Of a stretch of DNA of 64,000 nucleotides, positions 42,700 to 53,965 are shown piece by piece. The notes under the pieces were generated by a model. That model searched no databases. It saw only the letters and a program-made list of their open reading frames with translations, and had not been told where the DNA came from. The translations under genes and the position numbers were made by a program. Numbering within the stretch: position 1 is the first letter of the stretch; every line of letters begins with the position of its first letter. Source of the stretch: Rhabdophis nuchalis (taxonomy: Eukaryota; Chordata; Lepidosauria; Squamata; Natricidae); assembly GCA_039707465.1 (NCBI GenBank), contig CM077647.1, forward strand, positions 116,500,610 through 116,564,609. Reading direction: 5' to 3'.

Positions 42700-43850
42700 T
42701 AATAATAACTAAAAACACACAGAAGCTTGTGAAATTAAGTCCCACTGAGAAAAGACCCGATTACTCATTAATTTTCTTTTTCACCATAGAATTATGATAA
42801 GAGTAATAGTTTTAGGTTTTTACCATTTTTATTATTACAAAAGGTTTAATATGAGTTTTTGAAGAAAATAATTTACAAATAATAATCACAATATTCAACT
42901 GCAATTTTATTTTGTTCATTGTTAAAATTAATACTTTAAATTTACTTTATATAAAAAACAAAATATGACCACTAAAGGGAAGATGGACACCATAACCAAG
43001 GACTAAGAAGAATAAGCTAAAATAAATAAAACAAATATATACATAAATAAAATATATTTATGTATATATTTTATGCTGTTTTAATTTTCCCTGTGCACCG
43101 CTCCGAGTCCCCCTGGGGAGAGGACGCGGTATAGAAAAAATAAAAATCTATAAGCTGTGTTACTATGCCCAGAATAATTCAAGAAAACTCATTCTATACT
43201 TGCTGCTCAGTCTTATTTATTATTTTTATTTTATTAAATTTATACCCCGCCCTTCTCCTTGTTAGGACCCAGTCTTCATTTTCAAAAGATCATCTATGTA
43301 ACTGAACTGCCATTCCATTATTATTTCTGGAATTTAAAATCACAAAGATAGAAAGCATGCGTGCAAGAGAAAACTGAACACTTCGCTAGAAGAATTCTAT
43401 GCCGTATCACTGCCATAAATTTCTATCTGGAGCAAATTCTCTACCCATAAATACAACAGCATTTTCCCTTACTGTCCTTCTTCTTGATGAGCCATAATCC
43501 CGTAAAAACAACACTTGTTTGAGCATGCTTGCTTGCTCCATTGTTTTCTGTAATGGTTTCTTCTAAAAGTTAATAGAAAGACTGTAAGTGTTCAATAACT
43601 GTATCTAATCCTATTCTTTGTTTCATGCAGGAAACACAAGTCATAATAGAAATACTGTAGATAATCAACACTTCAAAATGTTAAAGAATATTAGGATAGA
43701 AGTATAACTACCACACATACTCAAGATAAGCTGAGAATTTTAGGTGCCATCCCCAAAATTGGGTTTATCTAATCATGGACAGGTTTATATGTGGTAATAC
43801 TTTTTACGTTACTAACAGTATTTTTTCTCTTTTGTTAAGTGCAGTGCTCT
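42700..43850. other. MTHFD2L intron 4, left part, with L2 tails
   Basis: At 43070-43150 an L2 3' end in plus orientation (ttttccctgtgcaccgctcc, gagtccccctggggagagga, cgcggtatag). At 43210-43265 a reversed L2 tail (attaaatttataccccgccc, ttctcc). The rest is AT-rich and unassigned. Confidence 0.6.
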
Positions 43851-43886
43851 CAAGCTTAGTTTATAGCAGGGGACCTTGGGTGGGTG

Positions 43887-44156
43887 GGGGGGCAGGGGGG
43901 CACCGCCAGAGTGGTGTGGACAGCTCAATGTCACTGCACCTGTGGAGGCCTAAGCTCTGTTTTTGGCTGCAATGGCTTTTCTGTAACCCTCCGGCCAATG
44001 AAAACAGACCTCAGAAGGGCTGCACGCAGCCCTCCCGAGCTCTATTTTCACTGGCAGAGGCACTATGGGCCAGCCCTTTGCTGTTTCCAGGGTGGCCCCA
44101 CTGGCCAGATCTAAGCACCCCTCCCGGAACGGATCTGGCCTCCGGGCCTTCAGTTT
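43887..44156. mobile_element. Probable hAT-type element, GC-rich
   Basis: It begins at about caggggaccttgggtgg (or slightly right of that) and ends gggccttcagtttgacacac then ctg. The end wording is that of common vertebrate hAT elements. The flanks gtttatag and ctttataa match only partly. The 127-codon frame across it is not a gene. Confidence 0.5.
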
Positions 44157-44183
44157 GACACACCTGCTTTATAAGGTAGCCCG

Positions 44184-44184
<1 letters not shown>

Positions 44185-44261
<77 letters not shown>

Positions 44262-44262
44262 A
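44185..44262. repeat. (ATT)n microsatellite at an L2 3' end
   Basis: About 25 ATT units directly abut a reversed L2 tail (aaattttatatcccgccctt). Confidence 0.97.
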
Positions 44263-44345
44263 TTTTATATCCCGCCCTTCTCCACAGAGGACCCAGGGCG
44301 GCGCACAGGAAATTAAAAAACATACAAAATGCAATAAATATAATT
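44263..44345 (-). mobile_element. L2 LINE tail, left part of an L2 split by another L2
   Basis: It shows atcccgcccttctccacaga, ggacccagggcggcgcacag, the reversed L2 3' end. It appears to continue at 46488 (cctatcctgcgctaaaacc) into the ORF2 end at 46561-46938. Confidence 0.7.
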
Positions 44346-44486
44346 TAAAAGACTATTGCCTAGAGAGAAGATGGAGGTCTACCCGATTTGAATCTGACCG
44401 GACACAGGTAAGAGCCCATTTACGGACTTACATTGTGGCGCTGAGAGTGGCCAAACGCAGATAACCGCCCTGCCGCCCTGTTTAGG

Positions 44487-46221
44487 GTGACCCGCTCCCT
44501 CCTTCAACAGAGGGTGCGGGAAGCCCCCTTACAGGGCAGAGCAGAGGAATTTGTGTCTTATCTGCAGGAGAAAATCACTCAGATAAAGAACGAGCTAGCC
44601 CCCATTAATGGCCCAGTGGAATGCCACGAGGCGGATCTTGTTTGGGAGGAGTTTGACTCCGTTACTTCCGATGATATGGACAGGCTTCGTGGGTGACTGC
44701 GAGCCACCACATGTTTACTGGACCCGTGTCCCTCCTGGCTTGTACTGGCATCCTGGGAGGTGACACGAGGCTGGCTCCAAGAGGTTGTCAACGCATCCTT
44801 GAGTGAGGGTTCCTTGCCTGCTTCCCTAAAAGAGGCCATGGTGAGACCCCTCCTCAAGAAGCCCTCTTTGGATCCAGCTTTATTATCTAACTATCGTCCT
44901 GTCTCCAACCTTCCCTTTTTGGCGAAGGTTGTTGAGAGTGTGGTGGCACAACAGTTTCCCCGTCACCTGGAGGAAGTTGATTATCTAGACCCGCGCCAGT
45001 CCGGCTTTCGGCCCGGGCATAGCACCGAGACGGCATTGGTCGCGTTGGTCGATGATCTCTGGAGGGCCAGAGATGGGGGTTGTTCCTCCATCCTGGTCCT
45101 ATTAGACCTCTCGGCGGCTTTCGATACCATCGACCATAGTATCCTATTGCATCGGCTGGGGGGGGTTGGGGGTGGGAGGCACCGTTTTATGGTGGTTCTC
45201 CTCCTACCTCTCTGACCGATCGCAATTTGTGTTGGCAGGAGAGCAGAGGTCGACCTCGAGACCCCTCACATGTGGGGTGCCTCAGGGGTCGGTCCTCTCG
45301 CCTCTCCTGTTCAACACATACATGAAGCCGCTGGGTGAGATCATCCGTGGTTTTGGGGTAGAGTACCATCTCTACGCTGATGACACTCAGCTGTATATAT
45401 CTACCCCAAACCACCCCAACGATGCCGTAGCGGTGATGTGCCAGTGCCTGGAAGCCGTGCGGATCTGGATGGGAAGTAACGGACTCGGGATCAACCCGAC
45501 CAAAACCGAGTGGCTGTGGTTTCCGGCCGCCCGATTCAACCAGCTCACTCCATCGCTGGCCATAGGGGGCAAACATCTTGCCCCTGTGGATGGGGCGCGC
45601 AATTTGGGTGTCCTCCTGGATGCCCAGCTGTCCATGGAAGATCAAGTGACAGCCGTGGCTAGGAGGGCGTTTTACCAGGTTCGCCTGGTTCGCCAGTTGC
45701 GCCCCCTATTGGATCGGGATGCCCTTTGCACAGTCACTCATGCTCTCGTGACATCCCGACTGGACTATTGTAACTCTCTCTACATGGGGCTCCCCTTGAG
45801 GTGCACCCGAAGACTTCAGCTGGTCCAGAATGCAGCCGCGCGAGCAATAATGGGGACCGCAAGGTACGCCCATATAACACCGCTCTTGCGCGAGCTGCAC
45901 TGGCTGCCTGTCGTCTTTCGGGTGCGCTTCAAGGTGCTGGTTGTCATCTTTAAAACGCTCCATGGCTCGGGACCTAGCTATCTGCGGGATCGGATCCTGC
46001 CCCATACATCCTCACGGCCGATCCGCTCCCACAGAGAGGGACTTCTCCGGGTGCCGTCCACTAGACTGTGTCAGCGGGCGACGCCCAGGGGAAGGGCCTT
46101 CTCTGTGGCGGGTCCAGCCCTCTGGAACGACCTCCCCCCCGACATTAGAACAACTACGGACCTCCGCTCCTTCCGTCGAAAACTGAAAACACACTTTTTC
46201 TGTCTGGCCGGCCTTGGTTAG
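44487..46221 (+). pseudogene. L2 ORF2: reverse transcriptase and C-terminal region, with frame breaks
   Basis: Three frame pieces. 44487-44696 ends with a stop. 44760-45215 has [30 protein letters not shown] and [13 protein letters not shown] (first catalytic Asp). 45166-46221 has [25 protein letters not shown] (catalytic YADD), then the C-terminal region GSGPSYLRDR, SVAGPALWNDLP. The shift between the last two lies at a G-rich run (about 45159-45178). The endonuclease is missing. Confidence 0.88.
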
Positions 46222-46399
46222 TCTCTACCTCTGGGGTGTTTAGGGAATTTAGTTTTAATGGGGTTTTTAGCACAGGGATGATCAATTTAATCTGCTTTTA
46301 TTTATTGTATTTATTGTTTGTATATATTTTTATATGTTTTAATTTCCCTGTGCACCGCTCCGAGTCCCCTTGGGGAGAGGACGCGGTATACAAAATTAA

Positions 46400-46400
46400 A

Positions 46401-46487
<87 letters not shown>
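46400..46487. repeat. (ATT)n microsatellite, tail of the L2
   Basis: About 28 ATT units directly follow the L2 3' UTR. Confidence 0.97.
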
Positions 46488-46955
46488 ATAAACCTATCCT
46501 GCGCTAAAACCAAATTTTAAAAACCCAATTTAAAAACTACCTAAAAGTCCCCATAGGAGGTTAGGCTAGGCCGGCTTGTTGAAACAAATATGTCTTGAGA
46601 CATTGGCGGAAGAGGCGGAGGTCGGTGATGGTAAGTAATTCAGGGGGTAGGTCATTCCAGAGGGCTGGCCCCGCCACAGAGAAGGCTCTTCCCCTGGGTG
46701 TCGCCAGTCGGCATTGTTCGGCCGACGGCACCCTGAGAAGGCCCTCTCTGTGGGAGCGTATCGGTCTAAGGGATGTATGGGGCAGGAGGCGGTCTCGCAT
46801 ATAACTAGGCCCCGAGCCATGGAGCGCTTTAAAGATGGTTGTCAAAACCTTGAACCGCACCCGAAAGACCACAGGAAGCCAGTGCAGCTCGCGCAGGATT
46901 GGTGTTATCTGGGAGCATCTAGTGGCTCCCATAATCACCCGCGCGGCTGCGTTTG
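46488..46955 (-). mobile_element. L2 LINE, end of ORF2 and 3' UTR, opposite orientation
   Basis: The minus frame 46938-46561 reads RELHWLPVVFRVRFKVL, then GSGPSYMRDRLLPHTS and SVAGPALWNDLPPELL. It is about the same protein end as the plus-strand L2 beside it. It is the host copy into which the 44346-46487 L2 was inserted. Confidence 0.85.
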
Positions 46956-46960
46956 AAATG

Positions 46961-46999
46961 TGAACAATATTTTAACAATATTTTAACAATATTTTAACA
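46961..46999. repeat. Short tandem repeat of caatattttaa type
   Basis: About three and a half copies of an 11- to 12-bp unit at the truncated 5' edge of the minus-strand L2. Confidence 0.8.
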
Positions 47000-47036
47000 T
47001 GAAAACAATTCCCTTCTGAACAAGCAGATTGTTGTG

Positions 47037-47600
47037 GATATATAAAGCAACTAATGGGGTCAAGTTATTGAGAGATTGTGTCTCCCCAGGTAAATCTACC
47101 CATTCTATTAGTTTGGCAGAAAAATCATGTTAAGAGTCCTGCCATTAAGGAACATCATCTGATACAGGGGTCTGCAAAGTCGGCTCTTTTAAGACTGGTG
47201 GACTTCAACTCCCAGAGTTCCCCAGCCAGCTGGCTGGGGAATTCTGGGAGTTGAAGTCCACCAGTCTTAAAAGAGCCGACTTTGCAGACCCCTGATCTGA
47301 TAGGACCCAAGAAGAGAGCCTTGTTTGCTGTGGCTCCTGCTCTTTGGGACAACTCCTGTTCTTCTCAGGTTAGATTAACAATCACCCTACTGGCTTTCTG
47401 GCAGGCTCTTAAGAAACATCATAATGTGGTATCAAACCTGTTGGTTAATTGCATTGTTAATAATTAATTGTATTCTTCTGCAAACTAGTTTTGTTTTAAT
47501 AAACTGTTTAAAGGGGCTTTAAGGGTTTTATTTTACTTTTAATTGTTGTTCTTAATTATGTAAACTGTGTAAAGTTACTTAGGTGAAATGGGTGGCAATA
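47037..47600 (+). mobile_element. Old L2 LINE fragment, split by a hAT MITE
   Basis: It has aagaagagagccttgtttgc, tgtggctcctgctctttggg and acaactcctg (the A-F-VAPALWD-S motif), then a worn 3' UTR. The MITE at 47165-47294 interrupts it. Confidence 0.65.
47165..47294. mobile_element. hAT fold-back MITE, 130 bp, near-perfect palindrome
   Basis: It runs caggggtctgcaaagtcggc ... gccgactttgcagacccctg. An exact duplication, atctgata, flanks it (47157-47164, 47295-47302). Confidence 0.96.
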
Positions 47601-48639
47601 TAAACTGAATAAATAACCAGTTCCAAGGACCAAATTCACTGAGCATTTGAATGGGGAGAATGAACAGTAGTTTGCTAGTACTATTCAGGATACAATAAGA
47701 AAAAAATAATGAAGGAGAGCAGAAGACAGCGTGATAATGATACTAAAAGTTTCATGATAGCTTAAAGAAAAAGGCACTAGAGTATATGAGTTAGAAAGAA
47801 GTCACATCACTTAAGTAAAAAAGTACTCAGTTAAGGAATAATAGTCTTAGAAATCTGAATGAGTTTGCAAACTAAGAAGAGCAAGGCTTCTTTAGATCAA
47901 TTAAAAATAAAAGGAAGAAAACAGAGCCAATATATTTGTCCAATGAAACAGCTACAAGTAAGAAAGAACAGGAAGAGCTATTCAACTTATATTGACTTTT
48001 CAGGTAATTGAAAGAACAAGAATAAAAGGACAAGAATAAAATTTTAGATTGATAGAAACATGATCAGGGAATATCTAACAATTCTGAATGAGTTTAAATT
48101 TCCAAGACTGGAGTCACTAATACAATAGTACTAGTGTCAACCCGTGAAGCTTTCCTGACCCGCTCCCGAGTTGCCATAGGCACTGCACTGAGGAATTCAC
48201 ACCTCAGTCAAAACAAAATGCATCCTAGCCAGACAAAGTCAAGGTCATCGCCATGGAGATCCATAATGGCCGGAGGGAGTGACTTCTACAACCTGTGAAA
48301 TTGCTTCGTTGGGGAATGTGACTGGTGACACATCTTGGGGGGGAGGGGGAAACAGGGTCAGAGGCAAGGCACGAACTGGGTGAAGTTGTGCTGACATGGC
48401 GCTCCTGATAAACAACTGGATTTTTTTCTGAAAGATCTTCTTTTATTAGGGCATTGGTCGGATGCCTGATAGCAGTGCTGATCAAATTTTAAAAGAAACC
48501 CATTTTAGTACTGAAACTATTTGAAAGAATGGGAGTCTGGTAGTTTATAGTTTATAGTTTAAGCTTATACTTTTTTTTCTCAGATAAATTTCCAGAATGC
48601 ATTTAACTCCCATTTCCTTAAAACACTTGATTCAGTTAC
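47601..48639. other. MTHFD2L intron 4, right part, unassigned; GC-richer block at 48120-48480
   Basis: At 47640-48110 the words ctggagtcactaatacaatag and worn ORF-like strings may be CR1 remnants, but I cannot prove it. The block 48120-48480 is GC-richer than its surroundings and lacks recognisable ends. Confidence 0.4.
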
Positions 48640-48792
48640 CAGTTCTCTTTATTATTTCCCAAACTGCAGCAGCAGTGGCAGGTATAATGGAAGGCTGGTC
48701 GAGGCACAATCGCCCAATGTTGAAAATATGGAATCCATCCACATCCTTTTCAGGAGCAACACTGTTGCACACAGTCCTTTCATCAATGTGAT
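48640..48792 (-). CDS. MTHFD2L: MTHFD2L coding exon 4
   Basis: This 153-nt exon follows ttccag and is closed by gtaact. It reads DHIDERTVCNSVAPEKDVD, GFHIFNIGRLCLDQ and IPATAAAVWEIIKRTG. The second Asp of KDVDGF is the conserved catalytic-site aspartate (Asp125 by MTHFD1 numbering). The exon joins the N-terminal catalytic lobe to the Rossmann fold. The intron to exon 3 is about 12.4 kb and carries most of the intronic LINE load. Confidence 0.9.
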
Positions 48793-49500
48793 CTGGAAAA
48801 AAAGAATTTTTCTACATTTAGTTCTTACTTTAACATACAGTTAGCCTAATAGTTGTTATTTATCTTGTTTAATATATTGTGCCAGTTTTTAAGGGTAAAT
48901 GTAAATACATAAGGAGGTAATTTCATATGAAGCATTAAGTGTCTATAATGGGACTCCTGATTTTGATTCCAGTGACTGGTCACATCTTAATTTAATCCAG
49001 TGGGGATTGGTGGAAAATATGCATTTAATTTCACTCAATTAAAAAATACCACCCGTGACAAGCCATTTCCCCTGTAATGGTCAAACTTTTCCACAGGACA
49101 TGTTAGAAATGATTCCTTTCTCCATTAGAAAGAGGATGTCTTTGATTTTGCAGTTATGTTCACAAGAATTTATGAACCAAAAGATATGGCAACTGTTCTG
49201 TTTCTTCTCTCAAGAAAGAAACAATTCTAAACTGCTTTAATAAAGCATAAGCAATCTAGTGTTATTCTTTGAAAAATGTAATTTTCAAAACAAATACGTA
49301 GGATGTGCATGGCATTGTTAACTAAAAGCCCTTAAAATGTCATATTTCTACTGGGGATTCTGGGTTAGGAAAAGTGGTGTTCTGGTTGTTTTTTTTGCCC
49401 ATCTCTCCAGGAAAGAGGACTAAAGAGGGGTGCAATATATCTATAGTGATAGAGCTATACTGACTTTTGAAACAAACCCTTCTTCATCCTAATCAAATGG
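48793..49500. other. MTHFD2L intron 3, left edge, nothing recognised
   Basis: AT-rich intron sequence with no repeat or exon that I can name. Confidence 0.45.
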
Positions 49501-49554
49501 GACCTTAAAACATAGAATAAAAGAGTTGGAAGGGACCTTGGAGATCTTCTAGTC

Positions 49555-49783
49555 CAGGGGTGGGTTCGCTTCGCATGTGCTTTACTTGCGCATGCATAGT
49601 TGGCTGTAAATAGTTTTGTGCATATGCGAAGACCACTAAAGGCTAATAAAAAAGATGCCAGCAATGGCAATGGAGATGGAGGAACTGGTTCGGGTGTATG
49701 GCCAGCCTGGGTTGCTGCCCATTCTGTGACCAAGGCCAGATTACTACTATCGGTTCAGCCGAACCGGGAGCAACCTACCTCTG
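49555..49783. mobile_element. hAT-type MITE inside CR1
   Basis: It begins caggggtgggttcgcttcg and ends gagcaacctacctctg. The flanks ttctagtc (49547-49554) and ttttagtc (49784-49791) match at 7 of 8. The CR1 sequence resumes cleanly on both sides. Confidence 0.82.
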
Positions 49784-50098
49784 TTTTAGTCCAACCCCCT
49801 GCTCGAGCAGGAGACCCTATACCATTTCAGACAAGTAGCTTCCAGTGTCTTCTTAAAAGCCTCCAACAATGGGGCACCACAGCTTCTAAAGGCAAGCCGT
49901 TCCACTGGTTAATTACTCTCATCATTAGGAAATTTCTCCTTAGTTCTAGGTTGGTTCTCTCCTTGATTAGTTTCCATCCATTGTTTCTTGTCTTGCCTTC
50001 TGATGCTTTGGAAAATACTTCATCTTTATGGTAGCCCTTCAAATATTGGAACAGTGCTATCATATCTTTCCTGCTTCTTTTTTTCATTAGACTAGAAG

Positions 50099-50317
50099 CA
50101 GGAGTAGTCAACCTTTTTTTTACCTACTGCCCAATTCTGTTAGTAGTAAAATTTTCCACCCACCCACCGGTTCCACAGTAATGGTGATTTATAAAGTAGG
50201 GCAGTTAATTAAATTTTAAAAAGGAAAGTGCTTCAGTATTGGACAAAACCCCTACCTCCCACCATGAAGGCTGGAAGGCCCACTAGTGAGCAGTAGGGAC
50301 CAGATTGACTACCACTG
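50099..50317. mobile_element. hAT-type MITE inside CR1
   Basis: It begins caggagtagtcaaccttttt and ends agattgactaccactg. The flanks carry gactagaa and gactagag, a near 8-bp match. The CR1 text resumes on both sides. Confidence 0.75.
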
Positions 50318-50690
50318 GACTAGAGACATACCCAATTCTGGCAACAATTCTTCATAAGTTTTAGCTTCCAGCTCCCTAACCATCCTTGTTGCTCTTCTCT
50401 GCACTTTTCCGTTGTCTCACTTTTTTTTATTTTGTCATGACTAAAATTGGATGCAGTATTTTAAATGTAGTCTTACCGCTTTGTAAAGCGGTGGTACTAT
50501 TTCATGTGTTCCTGATTCTATTCCTCTTTTAATGCAGCCTAGGGTTGCATTGGCGTTCTGGCTACTGCCATACATCATTGTCTCATGTTTAAATGATTGT
50601 CCACTAGGATTCCAAAGATCCCTGTTACAGTTACTGGTATTTATCACATCAAGATCCCTCTCATAGTGATATTATCATATTTGATATTTC

Positions 50691-52326
50691 TTTTGATATG
50701 TATATGTGCTTTGAATCCTATTTTTAGGATGCATTAACTTAAAAACACAACACACAACTCAAATTACTCATTTCTAAGAAGTTAATTGATAGTAAGAGAT
50801 TCTGTGCTTCTAGGGTCAATAAAGGTGATCTAAAAAATCATTTTTAGAAATGTGTTAAATCATTGCAAATCTGATTTCAGACCAATTTCCTATCATTGTT
50901 ATGAGAACATGCTACAAAGATCAGGATTGGTTCTTATAACGGTGGAATAGCTTGTTCTAAAAATTGTGTATACTCCATCAATATAAGTTTGGCAATAAAC
51001 AATATTTGAAAGTAGCATCTATATCAGCTGTAATTTTGGGAAGGAAAGAGGGACAAAACGAAGTTAATTTTTAACTGAGTACATTTAAAATAATGTTTAA
51101 AGATATAATTATAAGATCTCTTCTTTAAAAGCCTGCTTTAAATCCATTGGAGACGCCTACAAATCTTCTGAAGATAGACGAATATAAGTTTCTCTACAGA
51201 TATTTCTAGACAGATTATTGTATCTTGAAACATTTCAAATTGGTGTTGAGGACAATGCAGTTAAGACTTTCTTGCTTGGTTTCCTGGACGATGACTGAGG
51301 ATTAGCATAGGGAATTGGTAGTGGTTCTTCAGCAAGCTTTGATACCACTGACAATCACATCTTGCTTGTGGATCACCTGGGAAGTTTGGTAATCTATGCT
51401 CCTGCTTTATAGTAATTCCATTTCTATTCCTCAGAAAGACATTTGGATGTTATTTGGAAACAGTTGCAATTCAGATGTTATAGAGGAAACTGTACCAGGA
51501 ATGCAAGGCACCTCCTGCAGCATGAATGGATTAAAAGCCTCAAACAAGCTCAGAAGACCCACAGGGAATTGTGTGAATGGAGAAAAGACTGGGCTTCGAG
51601 AGAAGAGAAGACTTTATGGAAAATGAAAGTTTTACTTGGGCGAGTTCAGCTGAGACACGTAGCTATCAGGGCTCTCTTTGTTATCTTTTTGCTTTCCTCC
51701 CCTCCATCCACCGAAAATTCCTTAATAAAAGCAGCCAAATGCTAAATTGAAATTATCTTGAGTTGTTTAGTTGCTTTTTGCAAATTTTTTTCACTTATAA
51801 TCTACCTTTCCATTTGTTATGCTGAAGAGACAAGCATCACACCACCATAGCAGTTGGATTTATCTTCCAGCCTCTTGTTTTATACCAACTGCAAACTTTT
51901 TTCTCTTCTTATGAACTGAATGGTTCTCCGATTTTGACTGGGTTTAATTTTAATTCTTTTAGACACTAACTGTAAAGTAAGACTGCAATTTTTTGAGGAT
52001 TGTAAACTGTGAACTGAGGAGACAGAGAAGAAATCTAATTCGCTCTTCTCCATTGTGTATAAGTATTATTTCAACATTAACGACAAGAGGGAGCCAAAGG
52101 CTAATCTGAGAGAAAGATCAATTTTTAACAGAAGGCTATGTGATTGAGGGCAAAAAACCTAATTTTTATCAGAAGGCTGTTTTGCTTCATCATACTGAAG
52201 TGTTATTTCAACATTAATCACAAGAGGGAGCAAAAGGCTATTTTCTTTTATCAGAAAGCTTTTTTTCTTTTAAAAGACAATCAGAAACAATGTTGTGGAA
52301 TTAACTCTTTGACACAGATTAGAAAT
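50691..52326. other. MTHFD2L intron 3, unassigned, with a local duplication
   Basis: At 52061-52101 and 52199-52239 the words ttatttcaacattaa, acaagagggagc, aaaggct recur about 138 bp apart. Possibly the 5' region of a LINE. Frames at 51396-51745 have no domain. Confidence 0.45.
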
Positions 52327-52456
52327 CAGATGTTCCCAAACTTGGCAACTTTAAGACTTGTGGACTTCAACTCCCAGAATTCTCCAGCCAGCAGGCTGGA
52401 GAATTCTGGGAATTGAAGTCCACAAGTCTTAAAGTTGCCAAGTTTGGGAACCTCTG
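52327..52456. mobile_element. Fold-back MITE, 130 bp
   Basis: It runs cagatgttcccaaacttggc ... gccaagtttgggaacctctg with long complementary arms. The target duplication is not clear (gattagaa to the left, gattagat to the right). Confidence 0.85.
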
Positions 52457-53067
52457 GATTAGATTGTTTTATAAAGATTCAATTCGCCAGCTTCTTGTGG
52501 AGTTATAAACAATGCCACAAAAGAAAAACCATGGTATTATTGGATGCATTTGTACGGAGAATAACAAAGCCATGGAAAAAGAGGCTAGCATTGTAGCTAC
52601 ATGCAATATCTGTATCAAATGTAAATTAATTGAATTTACTTGAAGAAAAACTGAAGAATCCATAGCCACTCTGAAACCAATCATTCTGGTGAACATAATG
52701 AATTCCTAGTAAAGGCAGACATCTATATCCAAACCAAACACAACAAAGAAGAAATAACTATCAAGAAACAGGAAAGGAAATGGCAGCATGTCACTCAAAG
52801 GTAAACAATCTGAAAAGGCTGTTCCTGCCATTTCATACCCTTTGTCTGGAAGAAAACATACAGACGCATGGAGAAGTGCATTTGTCAAGTGGTCCAGTGA
52901 CAGGAAATAAAACAGCTTAGACTCCCCCTCTACCCAAAAAAATAAAGACATGGATGGGTTAATGATCTATGATTCACTATTCAAAGGAACAGAACCATCT
53001 GTAAACTTCTCGGCTTACTAAACTAATCAAGCCCACCAATTATTATCCCTTTCTTCTGGGACAAATA

Positions 53068-53140
53068 ATTATTATTATTATCATTTATTAAATTTTTATA
53101 CCGCCCTTCTCCCTTCCGGGACTCAGGGCGGTGTACAGGC
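53068..53140 (-). mobile_element. L2 LINE 3' tail inside the old CR1
   Basis: It shows attattattatcatttatta, then aatttttataccgcccttct and cccttccgggactcagggcg, the reversed L2 end. Confidence 0.8.
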
Positions 53141-53637
53141 ACTAATAAAATTATGCAATTAAAAGCCTGAGAACAGTTTCAAGGGACTCTGGGCAGAAAA
53201 GCAAGGCTTTTAGAAGCACGTGTGGTGTTCGTGTCTCCAACGAAAGAAAAAACATCACATGAAAGAACTTTGGATTTTTGGACCATACTTTGCATTACCT
53301 ATAGGAAGGACTTCTGTCAAAAGACGGGCTGCATCTCAAGAACCAGGGAAAATGTGCATGGCAAATAATTGGCTTGGATCATCCAAAGGGCTTTAAAGAA
53401 AATTGGAAGGGGAGGAAGAACAATCTTTAAGCATAATCCCCAAGACAACCAATCTGACAGTGAGAAAGGGAGTGGTGAAAAGGACTGGGAACTTAGGTAT
53501 AAAATAGGACACATAGAAAACAAACAGAAGATCATCCATAAAAGGCTCAGACGCTTATACACTAATGCTCAGAGTTGGGTAAGAAATGGGGAGAACTTGA
53601 AGTTTGAATATATGCGGGAAGGTATGATGTTATTGTA

Positions 53638-53965
53638 GGGATGCAGTTGCTCAGTGGCTGCTGAGCTTGTTGATCATTGGCAGTTCTAATCCCTAGTAAC
53701 AGTGTGAGCTCCTGTTACTTGTCCCAGCTTCTGTCAACCTAGCAGTTCAAAAGCATGTAAAAATGCAAGTAGAAAAATAGGAACCACCTTTGGTGGGAAC
53801 GTAACAGTGTTCCGTGCACCTCTGGCATTTGGTCATGCCAGTCACATGACCATGGAGATGTCTTCAGACAGTGCTGGCTTTGAAACAAAGATGAGCACAG
53901 CCCTAGAGTCAGGAATGACTAGGACGTATGTGCAAGGGGAAACTTTATCTTTACCTTTAGGATAT
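53638..53965 (+). mobile_element. tRNA-derived SINE inserted in CR1 endonuclease region
   Basis: It shows a tRNA-like head (ctgagcttgttgatcattgg, cagttctaatccct), then taacagtgtgagctcctgtt, agcagttcaaaagcatgtaa, ggtcatgccagtcacatgac and a tail of ctttatctttacctt. The CR1 text before (gatgttattg) and after (gatattattg) it is a probable target duplication, 9 of 10 identical. Confidence 0.82.

Larger units (their letters stand above)
44346..46487 (+). mobile_element. L2 LINE, long 5'-truncated copy with ATT tail
   Basis: It holds ORF2 from before the reverse transcriptase to the end, the L2 3' UTR (ccctgtgcaccgctccgagt, cccctt, ggggagaggacgcggtat) and an (ATT)n tail at 46402-46486. It is GC-rich compared with its surroundings and keeps long frames, so it is fairly young. 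It is antisense to MTHFD2L. Confidence 0.88.
49505..50690 (-). mobile_element. Old CR1 LINE 3' part with two hAT insertions
   Basis: On the minus strand, the 3' tail (agagttggaagggaccttgg, agatcttctagtcc), the ORF2 end (49827-50111, with SSLMKKRSRKDMIALFQYLK) and the part with SNCNRDLW (50441-50647) appear in order. It is interrupted by hAT elements at 49555-49783 and 50099-50317. Confidence 0.88.
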
